From an uncultured Bacilli bacterium (GTDB lineage: Bacteria; Bacillota_I; Bacilli_A; RF39; UBA660), in NCBI GenBank assembly GCA_934096175.1, contig CAKOLG010000002.1, forward strand, positions 1 through 64,000: a stretch of 64,000 nt of DNA, read 5' to 3'. Shown in pieces: positions 16,665-26,461 of the stretch. Position 1 is the stretch's first letter; the number at the start of each line of letters is the position of its first letter. Both the position numbers and the translations under genes were made by a program. Under the pieces are notes generated by a model. That model searched no databases and was not told where the DNA came from. It saw nothing but the letters and a program-made list of their open reading frames with translations.

Positions 16665-17801
16665 GTGATAATGGACAATAAAAATCAAATTAGAGTAGCT
16701 CATATTGCTGGAAAATGGGTTGGCGGAGGCGTAGAAGCCGTTATAATGAATTATTATAAAAATATAGATAAATCAAAAATTCAATTTGATATTATATGCG
16801 ACTCTGACTCAACAAATATTCCGTATAAAGAAATAGAATCCTTGGGTGGAAAAGTCATTTTAATTCCTCCATATCAAAAAGCTATTCAATATCATAAAGA
16901 ACTAAAAAAAGTATTAAAAGAAGGAAATTACAAAATAGTTCATTCCCATATTAGCACTATGTCATTATTTAGTTTATTTGCTGCTAAATGTGCTGGCGTA
17001 CCTATAAGAATATGTCATAGTCATAGTACAACTAACAAAAAAGAAAAAAAGAAAAATATAATGAAACAAGTTTTAAGACCTTTTTCAAAAGTTTTTGCAA
17101 ATACATATTTTTGTTGTAGTGAATTAGCAGGAAGATGGTTATTTGGTAACAAAGTATATGACAAAGGAAATGTATTTTTATTAAATAATGCTATTGATTT
17201 AGATTCATTTAAATATAATGAAAAAATAAGAAAAAATAAGAGAAAAGAATTAGGAATAAAAGATGATACAATTGTAATCGGTCACTTAGGAAGATTTGTC
17301 ACTCAAAAAAATCACACTTTTTTAATAGATATATTCAACGAAATTCATAAAAAAGAAGAAAATACATTACTAGTCTTGGCTGGTCAAGGTCCATTAATGG
17401 ATGAAATTAAAGAAAAAGTAAAAAAACTAGGACTTGATAATTATGTTAAATTTTTAGGCCAAAGAAATGATGCTAACGAATTGTACCAAGCATTTGATGT
17501 TTTCTTACTTCCGTCTTTATACGAAGGACTACCGGTTGTTGGTGTCGAAGCGCAAGCCGCTGGATTGTTATGTGTATTGTCAGATGATATGACTAAAGAA
17601 ACAAAAGCCATTGCCTCAACCATTTTTATGTCTCTAGAATGCCCAGCAATTGTATGGGCCGAAAAAATTTTAACTGCATTAGATTCATATGAGAGAAAAG
17701 ACACGACAGAAGAAATGTCGACGAATGGTTATGATATAAAAAAAGAAGCTCAAAAATTAGTAAAAAAATACCAAGAATTATTAAAACAAGTAGGTGATTA
17801 A
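16665..17801 (+). CDS. GT4-family glycosyltransferase
   Basis: A GT-B fold enzyme adding one sugar of the repeat unit. The N-terminal domain opens with RVAHIAGKWVGGGVEAVIMNYY; the C-terminal domain has IGHLGRFVTQKNH and the donor-binding stretch DVFLLPSLYEGLPVVGVEAQAAG with the EX7E pattern. The GTG at 16665 is about nine bases after GAGGG; the ATG at 16671 is an alternative. The end is followed after one base by the next gene's start region with AGGTGAT overlapping its stop. Donor and acceptor sugars cannot be told. It closely resembles the GT4 at 20171. Confidence 0.9.
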   Translation: MIMDNKNQIRVAHIAGKWVGGGVEAVIMNYYKNIDKSKIQFDIICDSDSTNIPYKEIESLGGKVILIPPYQKAIQYHKELKKVLKEGNYKIVHSHISTMSLFSLFAAKCAGVPIRICHSHSTTNKKEKKKNIMKQVLRPFSKVFANTYFCCSELAGRWLFGNKVYDKGNVFLLNNAIDLDSFKYNEKIRKNKRKELGIKDDTIVIGHLGRFVTQKNHTFLIDIFNEIHKKEENTLLVLAGQGPLMDEIKEKVKKLGLDNYVKFLGQRNDANELYQAFDVFLLPSLYEGLPVVGVEAQAAGLLCVLSDDMTKETKAIASTIFMSLECPAIVWAEKILTALDSYERKDTTEEMSTNGYDIKKEAQKLVKKYQELLKQVGD

Positions 17802-17802
17802 T

Positions 17803-20178
17803 ATGAAAAAAGTCGGAATAGTATCTTGCTATTTTAAAAATAATTATGGAAGTATGTTACAAGCCTATGCCAGTAAAAAAATACTAGACAATAACAATAT
17901 TCCCAATGAAACTATTTCAATAGAAAAAAATAAAGATTTTGCTAAGGGTAAAAAGAAATATTATTTATCACAAATTTTTAACTTTAATTTTATAAAATCA
18001 AAATTTGGTATGATAAAACTAAAATTTGATAAAAAAATTAATAAGGAACTAGGAAAAAATATTAGTATTAGAGATAAAAAGTACAAAGAATTTAGAAAAG
18101 AATTTAACTTATCTAGATCTTGTACAGATTATAAAGGCTTAACTGAATTAGCAAGTGAAAAATATACAGACGTCATAGTAGGCAGCGATCAGTTATGGTT
18201 ACCTGTAAATGTAGTAGCAGATTATTATACGTTAAATTGGGTCCCTGATAATATTAACAAAATATCTTATGCAACTAGCTTTGGAGTATCAACAATACCC
18301 AAAAAATATAATGAAAAATATTCTTCATTTTTAAAAAAAATAGATCATTTATCTGTTAGAGAAGAAACTGGAATAAAAATCATCAAAGAAATAGCAGGTA
18401 TAGACGCACAATTAGTTTGTGATCCAACAATTTTGTTAACAAGAAAAGAATGGGAAGATATTGCCACTTCAGGTAGATTTGTTAAAGATAAATATATTTT
18501 GTGTTATTTTTTAGGAAGCAATATTGAACATAGAAAATTTGCTGAAAAATTAAAACAAATAACCGGTTATAAAATAGTTTCCTTAAATCATGCTGATGAA
18601 TACGTTAAATATTCTGATGAATTTGCTGACATTATTCCATACGATGTTGGCCCAAAAGAATGGATTAATTTAATAAAAAATGCTGAGTATATCTGCACGG
18701 ATTCATTCCATGGAACAGTATTTTCACTAATTTTTAACAAAATTTTCTTTAATTTCAGAAGACACAATAGTAAAAACAAAAATTCTACAAATTCGAGAAT
18801 TGACTCTTTATTAAATGTTGCTGGAGTAAGTAACGAAAGAATTTTAACCGGCAATGAGGACGTTTTAAAAGTTCTTGACTACAAAATAGATTACGAAAAA
18901 GTAAATGAAAACATCAATAATTTTAGAGAAAATTCTAAAAAATGGCTGTTTGAGTCAATAACCTGGAAAAACGAAGAAGAACAAAAGTATATAGAAATAA
19001 AAGATAAAGAACTTTGTAGTGGTTGTACAGCCTGCAAAAATGTGTGTCCATCGAACGCTATTGAAATGATTAAAGATGAAGATGGATTTTTATATCCTAC
19101 GGTAAACAAAGAGAAATGTATTAATTGTGGTTTATGTAAAAGAACATGTCCAATATTGAATAAAAAAAAGAGAGAAAAATTTAATCAAGTTGGTTATATT
19201 TTTCAGTATAAAGATGAAACTATAAGAAAACAAAGCACATCAGGCGGCGCATTTACAGCAATTGCTGATTACATAATTGAAAATAATGGAGTTGTTTATG
19301 GTGTTGGTTTTGATAATAATTACAAAGTATGCCATCAATCAGCAACTACAAAAAATGAATTAGAAAAATTTAGAAATAGTAAATATGTTCAAAGTGATCC
19401 GAAAGATACTTTTAAAGAAGTGAAAGAAAATTTAAATAATAATAAATTAGTTTGTTTTAGTGGTACAGCTTGTCAAATTGAAGGATTACTATCTTACTTA
19501 GGGAAAAAATATGATAATTTAATTACTGTCGATGTAATTTGCCGTGCTGTTCCATCACCATTACTATGGGAAAAATATTTAAAATATCAAACCCAAAATA
19601 AAAAAATAAAAAAAGCATTTTTTAGAGAAAAGTTTTATGGTTATAAATATTCTAATTTAAGCTTATATGATAAAGATGGTGTTATTTATCACAATGGAAT
19701 AGAAACAGATCCGTATTTAAGAGCATTTTTTTCAAATATTGCATGCAGACCATCTTGTTATAACTGTCACTTCAAAGAACAATTACACAAAGCAGATTTT
19801 ACAATTTGGGATTGTTTTGAAGTAGAAAAGTTCGACGAAAATTTTGACGATGATAAAGGAACTACAAGAATTCTTTTAAATAGTGAAAAAGCCGTAGAGA
19901 TATTTGATTCAATAAAAGAAAAACACATCACTAAACAAATTGCAGTAGTAAAACTAATCTCTAATTTCTACCAGATGTTTAATTCCATCAATTATAACAG
20001 TAAAAGAACTGAATTTTTTGAAGATTTAAAGAGCAAACCAATGGATGACGTAATAAAGAAATATTTTCCTAATACAATAAAATGCAAAGCGGAAAAATAT
20101 GCCAGATTATTTTTAATAAAAATAGGTGTATATAAACCATTATTAAAATTAGGGAAAAAAATAAGAAAGCGTGATTAA
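17803..20178 (+). CDS. Fusion: polysaccharide pyruvyl transferase + 2x[4Fe-4S] ferredoxin + FrhB-like domain
   Basis: Three parts in one 791-aa protein. Residues about 1-385 are a polysaccharide pyruvyl transferase (GSDQLW, VCDPTILL, DSFHGTVFSLIFNK), which adds a pyruvate ketal to a sugar. About residues 400-450 form a two-cluster ferredoxin domain (CSGCTACKNVC and CINCGLCKRTC). The rest matches the beta subunit family of coenzyme F420 hydrogenase/dehydrogenase (STSGGAFTAIADY, CFSGTACQIEGL, a Cys-rich RPSCYNCHFK). The frame is uninterrupted across both junctions. ATG at 17803 has TAGGTGAT upstream. The redox part may reduce or modify a sugar or carry electrons to it; this is inference. Confidence 0.9.
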   Translation: MKKVGIVSCYFKNNYGSMLQAYASKKILDNNNIPNETISIEKNKDFAKGKKKYYLSQIFNFNFIKSKFGMIKLKFDKKINKELGKNISIRDKKYKEFRKEFNLSRSCTDYKGLTELASEKYTDVIVGSDQLWLPVNVVADYYTLNWVPDNINKISYATSFGVSTIPKKYNEKYSSFLKKIDHLSVREETGIKIIKEIAGIDAQLVCDPTILLTRKEWEDIATSGRFVKDKYILCYFLGSNIEHRKFAEKLKQITGYKIVSLNHADEYVKYSDEFADIIPYDVGPKEWINLIKNAEYICTDSFHGTVFSLIFNKIFFNFRRHNSKNKNSTNSRIDSLLNVAGVSNERILTGNEDVLKVLDYKIDYEKVNENINNFRENSKKWLFESITWKNEEEQKYIEIKDKELCSGCTACKNVCPSNAIEMIKDEDGFLYPTVNKEKCINCGLCKRTCPILNKKKREKFNQVGYIFQYKDETIRKQSTSGGAFTAIADYIIENNGVVYGVGFDNNYKVCHQSATTKNELEKFRNSKYVQSDPKDTFKEVKENLNNNKLVCFSGTACQIEGLLSYLGKKYDNLITVDVICRAVPSPLLWEKYLKYQTQNKKIKKAFFREKFYGYKYSNLSLYDKDGVIYHNGIETDPYLRAFFSNIACRPSCYNCHFKEQLHKADFTIWDCFEVEKFDENFDDDKGTTRILLNSEKAVEIFDSIKEKHITKQIAVVKLISNFYQMFNSINYNSKRTEFFEDLKSKPMDDVIKKYFPNTIKCKAEKYARLFLIKIGVYKPLLKLGKKIRKRD

Positions 20179-21328
20179 AGTGTCAAAAAAGGTAAAAGTA
20201 CTATATTTTGTTGACAGAATGCTAAGAGGAGGCATTCAGAGTTTAGTAATTGATTGGGTCTCAAGATTTGATAAAGAAAAAATTCACGTCGACTTTCTAT
20301 TATTGGACGATGGCAAAAAATATGAGTTAGAAGAAACACTTAAAGAACTTGGATGCGAAGTATATAAATTAGAAGGAATGTGGTTACGAAAACCACTTGA
20401 TTATATAAAATATAATAAGTTGTTGGACGATTTTTTTTCAAAACATAATGATTATAAAGTTGTGCATCTCCACTCAACGAGTAAAAACTACCCAGTGTTG
20501 AAATATGCAAAAAAATATAATATTCCAATTCGAATATCTCACTCACACAATATTGATTTTCAAACAAATAATCCTTTAAAAAAAATAATAGGAAATTGCC
20601 TTAAACCGTTACTAATAAAATATTCTACTGATTTCTATGCCTGTTCTAAAATAGCTGGTGAGTGGCTTTTTGGAAAGAAAATTGTGAATACAGACCAATT
20701 CAAAATTATTCATAATGCTATTGATTACAAAAAATTTCAATATAATGAGTCAATAAGAAAAAAAATAAGAGAAGAATTAAATTTAAATGAAAATACAATA
20801 GTTTTAGGCAATGTTGCCAGATTCGAAAAACAAAAAAACCACGAATTTTTAGTAGATATTTTTTATGAATATCAGAAAAAACACAAAGAAGCAAAACTTT
20901 TATTAATTGGGACAGGATCTTTAGAAAATGTAATAAAAGAAAAAACTAAAAATTTAAATATTCAAGATAAAGTTATTTTTGCTGGTTTTAAAACTAATGT
21001 TAATGAGTATATGCAAGCAATGGATTACTTTGTTTTCCCAAGTCTATTTGAAGGCCTAGGGTTAGTATTAATCGAAGCACAAGCCTCAGGTTTGCAGTGC
21101 TTTACTTCTAAAGATGTTGTTCCAAACGAAGTTAAAGCCAGTGAATCTCTTGAATTTATACCGTTATCTTTGACTGCTAAAGAGTGGAGTGACATTATAA
21201 ATACAAAAAGTGTAAAAAGACATAACAATTTAGAAGAAATCAAAAAAAATGGATATTTTATTGAGGATGTTGTAAACCTTCTTTCTCAAACATATTTAAA
21301 AGGAGAACTTCAAGATGATAAAAAGTAA
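20171..21328 (+). CDS. GT4-family glycosyltransferase
   Basis: Second GT-B enzyme of the locus, about 385 aa. It opens with VLYFVDRMLRGGIQSLVIDW; its C-terminal domain has GNVARFEKQKNHEFLVDIF and the donor site FVFPSLFEGLGLVLIEAQASG. The GTG at 20171 overlaps the end of the fusion gene by eight bases; a GTG at 20180 is also possible. It overlaps the next gene by 14 bases, so translation is coupled. It is clearly related to the product of the gene at 16665, suggesting an old duplication with different specificity. Confidence 0.9.
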   Translation: MIKVSKKVKVLYFVDRMLRGGIQSLVIDWVSRFDKEKIHVDFLLLDDGKKYELEETLKELGCEVYKLEGMWLRKPLDYIKYNKLLDDFFSKHNDYKVVHLHSTSKNYPVLKYAKKYNIPIRISHSHNIDFQTNNPLKKIIGNCLKPLLIKYSTDFYACSKIAGEWLFGKKIVNTDQFKIIHNAIDYKKFQYNESIRKKIREELNLNENTIVLGNVARFEKQKNHEFLVDIFYEYQKKHKEAKLLLIGTGSLENVIKEKTKNLNIQDKVIFAGFKTNVNEYMQAMDYFVFPSLFEGLGLVLIEAQASGLQCFTSKDVVPNEVKASESLEFIPLSLTAKEWSDIINTKSVKRHNNLEEIKKNGYFIEDVVNLLSQTYLKGELQDDKK

Positions 21329-21890
21329 ACAAGACTATCTATATTACATTGAATGTGACAGAAAGGCTAGGAACTTTAAAAATAAATTGTATTTTGGAAT
21401 AAGAGGTGAAATACCTTTATACAAATTTCAAAGATTAATGAGAAAATTAGAATATTATAATAATTGTAAAACTGGAATTTTAAATAAAATTATAACTACA
21501 ATTCTAAAATATAAATATAAAAAAAAGCAAATAAAATATGGCTTTTCTATTCCAATAAATACATTTGGCCCTGGATTATTAATTCAACATCGTGGTACTA
21601 TTTGTGTTAATGGACATGCTAAAATTGGCGAAAATTGCAGAATAAACGTTGATGTAAACATAGGTACAAATATGGAAAAAGAAGGTGAAGCACCAATAAT
21701 AGGTGACAACTGTTTTATAGGTCCAGGAGCAAAATTATTTGGAAAAATAAAAATAGGGAACAATGTAGCTATAGGAGCTAACAGTGTTGTAAATAAAGAT
21801 GTTCCAGATAACGTGACTGTAGCCGGTGTGCCAGCTAAAATAGTAAATAATAAAGGAACAAAAGGTAGATTTAGATACTATCTGAAATAG
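21315..21890 (+). CDS. Left-handed beta-helix (hexapeptide) acetyltransferase, CysE-like
   Basis: 191 aa with an N-terminal helical part and then hexapeptide repeats: GFSIPINTFGPGLLIQHRGTICVNGHAKIGENCRINV split over several coils, IGTN, IGDNCFIGPGAKLFGKIKIGNNVAIGANSVV, and the closing VPDNVTVAGVPAKIV. This matches serine-O-acetyltransferase-like enzymes found in capsule loci, which put an O-acetyl group on a sugar. AGGAG lies seven bases before the ATG. Its position between glycosyltransferases points to glycan, not cysteine, metabolism. Confidence 0.87.
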   Translation: MIKSKQDYLYYIECDRKARNFKNKLYFGIRGEIPLYKFQRLMRKLEYYNNCKTGILNKIITTILKYKYKKKQIKYGFSIPINTFGPGLLIQHRGTICVNGHAKIGENCRINVDVNIGTNMEKEGEAPIIGDNCFIGPGAKLFGKIKIGNNVAIGANSVVNKDVPDNVTVAGVPAKIVNNKGTKGRFRYYLK

Positions 21891-21902
21891 AAAGGATAAA
21901 AA

Positions 21903-22784
21903 ATGAAAACTTTAACAATTTTTACCCCAACTTATAATAGAGCATATATCCTTGAAAAAGCATATAAAAGTTTAGTTAATCAAACAAATAAAGATTTTAT
22001 ATGGGAAATAATTGACGATGGTTCAAGTGACAATACTTCAGAATTGGTTGGAAAATGGCAAAATGAAAAATTAATAGATATAAAATATATAAAAAAAGAA
22101 AATGGTGGGAAACATAGTGCCTATAATACCTTATGCAAAAATGTAGAAACAGAATTAACACTGCTATGTCTTGATTCTGACGATTATCTTACCCCAAATG
22201 CAGTTCAAATAATATTAGAAGCTTGGTCTAAAAAAAAGAAAAATGATAAAGGTATTGTTGCATTATGTGACGATGAAAAAGGTCAAAATAGCTATTGTAT
22301 ACAATATAACTCTGAAAAACTAAAAAATTGTTCTCTTTCTGATGCATTATCCAAAAATTATTTTAAAGCTGGAGCAGTTTTTGCTATTGAAAGTGAATAT
22401 ATGAAAAAATTTTTATACCCAGAAATAAAAGGTGAAAAATTCTTTACAGAGGCATATTTACTGTATCAAATGGATGAGCCTTTTATATGGCTTAACGACA
22501 AAATATGCATTAGAGAATTTAGAGAAGACGGTTTAACGAAGAATACAAAAAAACTTTTTATAAAAAATCCTAATTCATGGTATTTATTTAATAAACTTAG
22601 AGCTCAAAAAAATGAAAATAAAGTACTTAAAATAAAATATTTAATTTATATGATAAGTTTTGGAATATTGAGTAAACAAAAGAATATTGTAGCCAATTCA
22701 CCTTATCGAGCACTTACCGTATTACTATATCCATTAGGAGTTGTTGGGTATATCCGCTTAAAAATGTTAAAAAGGAGTGAATAG
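21903..22784 (+). CDS. GT2-family glycosyltransferase
   Basis: A GT-A fold inverting enzyme of 293 aa. Characteristic parts: TIFTPTYNRAYILEKAYKSLVNQT, EIIDDGSSDNT, ENGGKHSAYN, and the metal-binding DXD region LDSDDYL. It has no membrane helices of its own apart from a mildly hydrophobic C-terminus. GAAAGGA precedes the ATG. It is the third glycosyltransferase of the repeat-unit pathway. With the initiating transferase this predicts a repeat unit of about four sugars. Confidence 0.9.
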   Translation: MKTLTIFTPTYNRAYILEKAYKSLVNQTNKDFIWEIIDDGSSDNTSELVGKWQNEKLIDIKYIKKENGGKHSAYNTLCKNVETELTLLCLDSDDYLTPNAVQIILEAWSKKKKNDKGIVALCDDEKGQNSYCIQYNSEKLKNCSLSDALSKNYFKAGAVFAIESEYMKKFLYPEIKGEKFFTEAYLLYQMDEPFIWLNDKICIREFREDGLTKNTKKLFIKNPNSWYLFNKLRAQKNENKVLKIKYLIYMISFGILSKQKNIVANSPYRALTVLLYPLGVVGYIRLKMLKRSE

Positions 22785-22786
22785 CT

Positions 22787-23815
22787 ATGATTCTATGTTT
22801 TGGAGCTGGAATAATTTCATCATTTTTATTATTTAACTATAATAAAAGTAATAAAAAATTATTTTTAGTTCTATCATTTTTACCATTATTTATTTTATCA
22901 GCATTAAGGTATGGAATTGGTTATGATTATTTAAAAATATATGTACCTATGTTTAATTTTATTTCAAATGGAGTAAAAGTATCGTGGGACATAGGGGCAA
23001 TTTGGATTTGTAAAATTATTAATATATTCTCTAATGATTATGTTTATTTCTTTGTTATAACATCATTTTTGATCTTATTATTTACTTATAAAGGAATATT
23101 AAAATTAAGTAGTTATCCTGCCTTATGTTTACTATTATTTGTGCTTTCTGGAGAATATATATCATCATTTAACATAATTAGGCAATACATTGCATTATCA
23201 ATATTTATTTATTCCTTAAATTTTATTTTAGAGAAAAAAATGTTAAAATATATAGCATGTATTTTAGTAGCTTCTTTATTCCACAATAGTGCCATAGTAT
23301 TAATACCCATTTATTTTTTATGTCAGTTAAAAACATCAATGATGAAACAAATTGCAATCATTATAATATGCGGCTTAGCATTACCATTTATTTCTGATTT
23401 AGTATATTCGATTTTACCATATTTTAAATATAGTTCATATTTAAATACAGATTATAATGCTTATGACCCTTCTTACGCCAGTTTGATTTTATCAATTTTA
23501 TCTTATAGTGTCATGTTACTTTTTTATAAAAAAAACAAATCAGATAAAAAATATAAATTATTTTTAAACATCAATCTTTTATATATACTTTTTGCTATAC
23601 TATCATTTAAATTAATTGCTAGTTATCGATTATTAGTATATTTTAGATTTGTACAGTACTTTGGTTTAGCAAATCTCACACAATACATAGAAAAACCTAA
23701 AAATAAACTTTTATATATGATACTACTTGTTGCTTTCTTTTCAATGTACACATTAATAGGAGGATATGTCTTGAAATGGTATCCAACAGAGTACGTCAGT
23801 ATATTTAATAGATAA
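22787..23815 (+). CDS. EpsG/Wzy-like polysaccharide polymerase
   Basis: 342 aa with about ten membrane helices. The stretch SALRYGIGYDYLKIYVP near residue 38 is the signature region of the EpsG family, which polymerises flipped repeat units. FNIIRQYIALSIFIYSLNF and SLFHNSAIVLIPIYF are further family features. It starts three bases after the GT2 gene with AAGGAGTG upstream. As a Wzy it would act with the flippase at 24922 and the CpsC/D pair. No other polymerase candidate is in the locus. Confidence 0.88.
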   Translation: MILCFGAGIISSFLLFNYNKSNKKLFLVLSFLPLFILSALRYGIGYDYLKIYVPMFNFISNGVKVSWDIGAIWICKIINIFSNDYVYFFVITSFLILLFTYKGILKLSSYPALCLLLFVLSGEYISSFNIIRQYIALSIFIYSLNFILEKKMLKYIACILVASLFHNSAIVLIPIYFLCQLKTSMMKQIAIIIICGLALPFISDLVYSILPYFKYSSYLNTDYNAYDPSYASLILSILSYSVMLLFYKKNKSDKKYKLFLNINLLYILFAILSFKLIASYRLLVYFRFVQYFGLANLTQYIEKPKNKLLYMILLVAFFSMYTLIGGYVLKWYPTEYVSIFNR

Positions 23816-23826
23816 GGAAGTGTCAA

Positions 23827-24909
23827 ATGAAAAAAATTGGAATAGTTACAATAGTAGGAGATAATAACTACGGTAACAAATTACAAAATTATGCAGTAGA
23901 AAAATTTCTCAAAAAAATAACAGATTATCAAGTCGAAACAATCAGAAATATTGCACCTCTAAATAATGAAAAAAGAAACTTTACGGACTATTTAAAGGCC
24001 ATAAAATGGATATTAAAATACAGAGTTTTAGAAAAATTTACGAAAAGATATCAATACTTTAACAATTTTAATAAATATATCAATTACAACAAATACTACT
24101 TTACTTTTTCAAGAAGAAAACAAGAAAAATTTTATTATGATTATTTAATAATAGGTAGTGATCAAGTTTGGAATCCTAACTATAGATTTAAAGATTTTGA
24201 CTTAGGAATGTTTGGCAATAAAAATAGTAAAAAAATATCTTTTGCTGCTAGTATGTCTGTAGAAAAATGGCCAAGTAATATTGATAAGAAAAAGTTATTA
24301 AATTCTTTAGAAAATTTTACAGGAATCTCAGTTAGAGAAGAAAAAGCAAAAGAGTTGTTACAAGAACTAGGCTTAAAGAAAAATGTTGAAGTACTAATTG
24401 ACCCAACAATGTTGCTAACAGCAAAAGAGTGGGACGAAGTATCTGAAAAGCCAAAGCAACTAAAATGTTCTAAATATATTTTAAATTATTTTTTAGGTGA
24501 ATTATCAGAATCTAGAAAAAAAGAAATAGATAGGATTGCACAAGAAAATGATTGTGAAGTAATTAATATATTAGACAAAAAAAGTCCTTTTTATAACACC
24601 GGGCCTAGCGAGTTTTTATATTTAGAAAAAAACGCGTTTCTAATTTGTACAGATTCGTTTCACTCAAGTGTATTTGCAATTTTATATAATAGGCCATTTA
24701 TTATTTTTGATAGAGAAAGAAAAAATGTGACAAACATGAATTCAAGATTTGATACTTTATTAAGTAAATTTAAAATAAAAAACAGAAAATTTAATGGAAA
24801 AATAACTAAAGAAAACTTGAACCACGATTATACTGAAGCATATAAAATTCTTGAAACCGAACGCCAAAAGTCAATGAATTTTTTACAAGAATTATTCAAA
24901 ATAAAATAA
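23827..24909 (+). CDS. Polysaccharide pyruvyl transferase
   Basis: Stand-alone 360-aa pyruvyl transferase, related to the N-terminal domain of the fusion at 17803. Shared blocks: GIVTIVGDNNYGNKLQNYA, IGSDQVWNPNY, SFAASMS, ISVREE, LIDPTMLLTAKEW and TDSFHSSVFAILYNRPF. It transfers pyruvate from phosphoenolpyruvate to a sugar, giving a negatively charged ketal. GGAAG precedes the ATG. Two pyruvyl transferases in one locus suggest two pyruvylated positions, or that the fused copy has another job. Confidence 0.9.
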   Translation: MKKIGIVTIVGDNNYGNKLQNYAVEKFLKKITDYQVETIRNIAPLNNEKRNFTDYLKAIKWILKYRVLEKFTKRYQYFNNFNKYINYNKYYFTFSRRKQEKFYYDYLIIGSDQVWNPNYRFKDFDLGMFGNKNSKKISFAASMSVEKWPSNIDKKKLLNSLENFTGISVREEKAKELLQELGLKKNVEVLIDPTMLLTAKEWDEVSEKPKQLKCSKYILNYFLGELSESRKKEIDRIAQENDCEVINILDKKSPFYNTGPSEFLYLEKNAFLICTDSFHSSVFAILYNRPFIIFDRERKNVTNMNSRFDTLLSKFKIKNRKFNGKITKENLNHDYTEAYKILETERQKSMNFLQELFKIK

Positions 24910-24921
24910 AAGAGGTGAATT

Positions 24922-26445
24922 ATGACAGAAAGTAGTCAAAGGAAAAGTGGTGCTATATTATCCTACTTTTCAATAATTATCAACATGGTTATTCAATTAC
25001 TATATACACCATTACTAATAAAAATGTTAGGCCAAAGTGAATATGGTTTATATTCGCTAATTTCTTCTATAATTGGATATCTTACAGTATTAGATATGGG
25101 GTTTGGTAATGCACTGATTGTATATACTGCAAAATATAGAGCACAAGGAAAAATAGAAGAAGAAAAAAAATTACATGGTATGTTTTTCTTGATTTTTTGC
25201 ATTATAGGGGTAATAGCAGGAATTCTTGGCTTAATATTATATTTTAATGTAGAAAACATATTTGGTGCTACTATGACTAGTGGAGAAATTGCTAAAGCTA
25301 AAGTCATGATGCTCATATTGGCTTTCAATTTGGCTATAACATTTCCATTTACTATTTACTCTTCAATAATAAGTGCTTACGAAAAATTTACATTTCAAAA
25401 AATAATGTCAATTTTAAATACTTCATTAAAACCACTTTTGATGTTGCCATTATTGTTTTTAGGGTTTAAATCAATTACAATGACTATTGTAATAACAGTA
25501 GTCAACATATTTGTTCTTTTATCAAACTTTTTCTACTGTAGAAATAAATTGAAAATAAGAATTAAATATTTAGGTTTTGATAAGGCATTATTTAAAACAA
25601 TTTTTAGTTATTCATTTTTTATATTTCTAGGAGTTGTTGTTGATAAAGTAAATTGGAATGTTGATCAATTTATTTTAGGAGCCATTTCCGGAACTGCAGC
25701 TGTCTCTGTGTATTCAGTTGCTGCCCAATTGAATAGTCTTTTTATCAATTTGTCAACAGCCGTAAGTGGTGTAATGTTACCTAAAATGTCAAAAATGGTA
25801 GCAACCAAAGCAACCTCATCTGAGATAACAGATGAATTCGTAAAAATAGGAAGAATTCAATATATTATAATATTTTTAATGGCAAGTGGCTTGGTTATTT
25901 TTGGTCAGTTATTTATTCAGATATGGGTAGGCAAAGAATTTGCAGATGCTTACTATATAGCCTTGTTATTAATCCTACCATTATGTATTCCTTTAATACA
26001 AAATTTAGGATTAAGTATTATGCAGGCAATGAATAAATACAAATTTAGAACAATTGCCATGTTTATTATGTCATTATTTAATATTATCATAAGTATATTT
26101 TTAGCAAAAAAATATAGCGCAATAGGAGCCGCTTTAGGAACAGGAATAAGTTTAATAATTGTTAATGTAATAATAATTAATATTTATTATCACAAAGTCA
26201 TAAAAATTGATATTATTAAATTTTGGAAAGAAATTCTAAAAATGACACCACCAATGTTAATATCAGCGCTTGTAATAGGTATTTTAACAAAAGTATTAAA
26301 AATGCATAGCTTTTTTGGCTTTATTATATTTGGAGGACTTTATGTATTAATATACTCCATCGCCGTATATAAGTTCTCAATTAATGATTATGAAAAAAAT
26401 TTAGTAAACAAATTTTTAAAAAAAATAAAATTAATTAAAGGATAA
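24922..26445 (+). CDS. wzx: Wzx-type flippase
   Basis: 507 aa, 12-14 hydrophobic helices, no signal peptide. It opens with SGAILSYFSIIINMVIQLLYTPLLIKMLGQSEYGLYSLI, the standard N-terminus of MOP-family polysaccharide exporters. GSQYGL-type and VDQFILG blocks follow. It moves undecaprenyl-linked repeat units across the membrane to the EpsG-like polymerase. AGAGGTGAA precedes the ATG. It sits between the stand-alone pyruvyl transferase and the acyltransferase. Confidence 0.92.
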   Translation: MTESSQRKSGAILSYFSIIINMVIQLLYTPLLIKMLGQSEYGLYSLISSIIGYLTVLDMGFGNALIVYTAKYRAQGKIEEEKKLHGMFFLIFCIIGVIAGILGLILYFNVENIFGATMTSGEIAKAKVMMLILAFNLAITFPFTIYSSIISAYEKFTFQKIMSILNTSLKPLLMLPLLFLGFKSITMTIVITVVNIFVLLSNFFYCRNKLKIRIKYLGFDKALFKTIFSYSFFIFLGVVVDKVNWNVDQFILGAISGTAAVSVYSVAAQLNSLFINLSTAVSGVMLPKMSKMVATKATSSEITDEFVKIGRIQYIIIFLMASGLVIFGQLFIQIWVGKEFADAYYIALLLILPLCIPLIQNLGLSIMQAMNKYKFRTIAMFIMSLFNIIISIFLAKKYSAIGAALGTGISLIIVNVIIINIYYHKVIKIDIIKFWKEILKMTPPMLISALVIGILTKVLKMHSFFGFIIFGGLYVLIYSIAVYKFSINDYEKNLVNKFLKKIKLIKG

Positions 26446-26461
26446 ATTATCGAGGTAATAT

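Noticed and set aside
24993..25328. - strand frame of 111 codons opposite the flippase gene
   Set aside because: Shadow of the hydrophobic coding strand; no start context.
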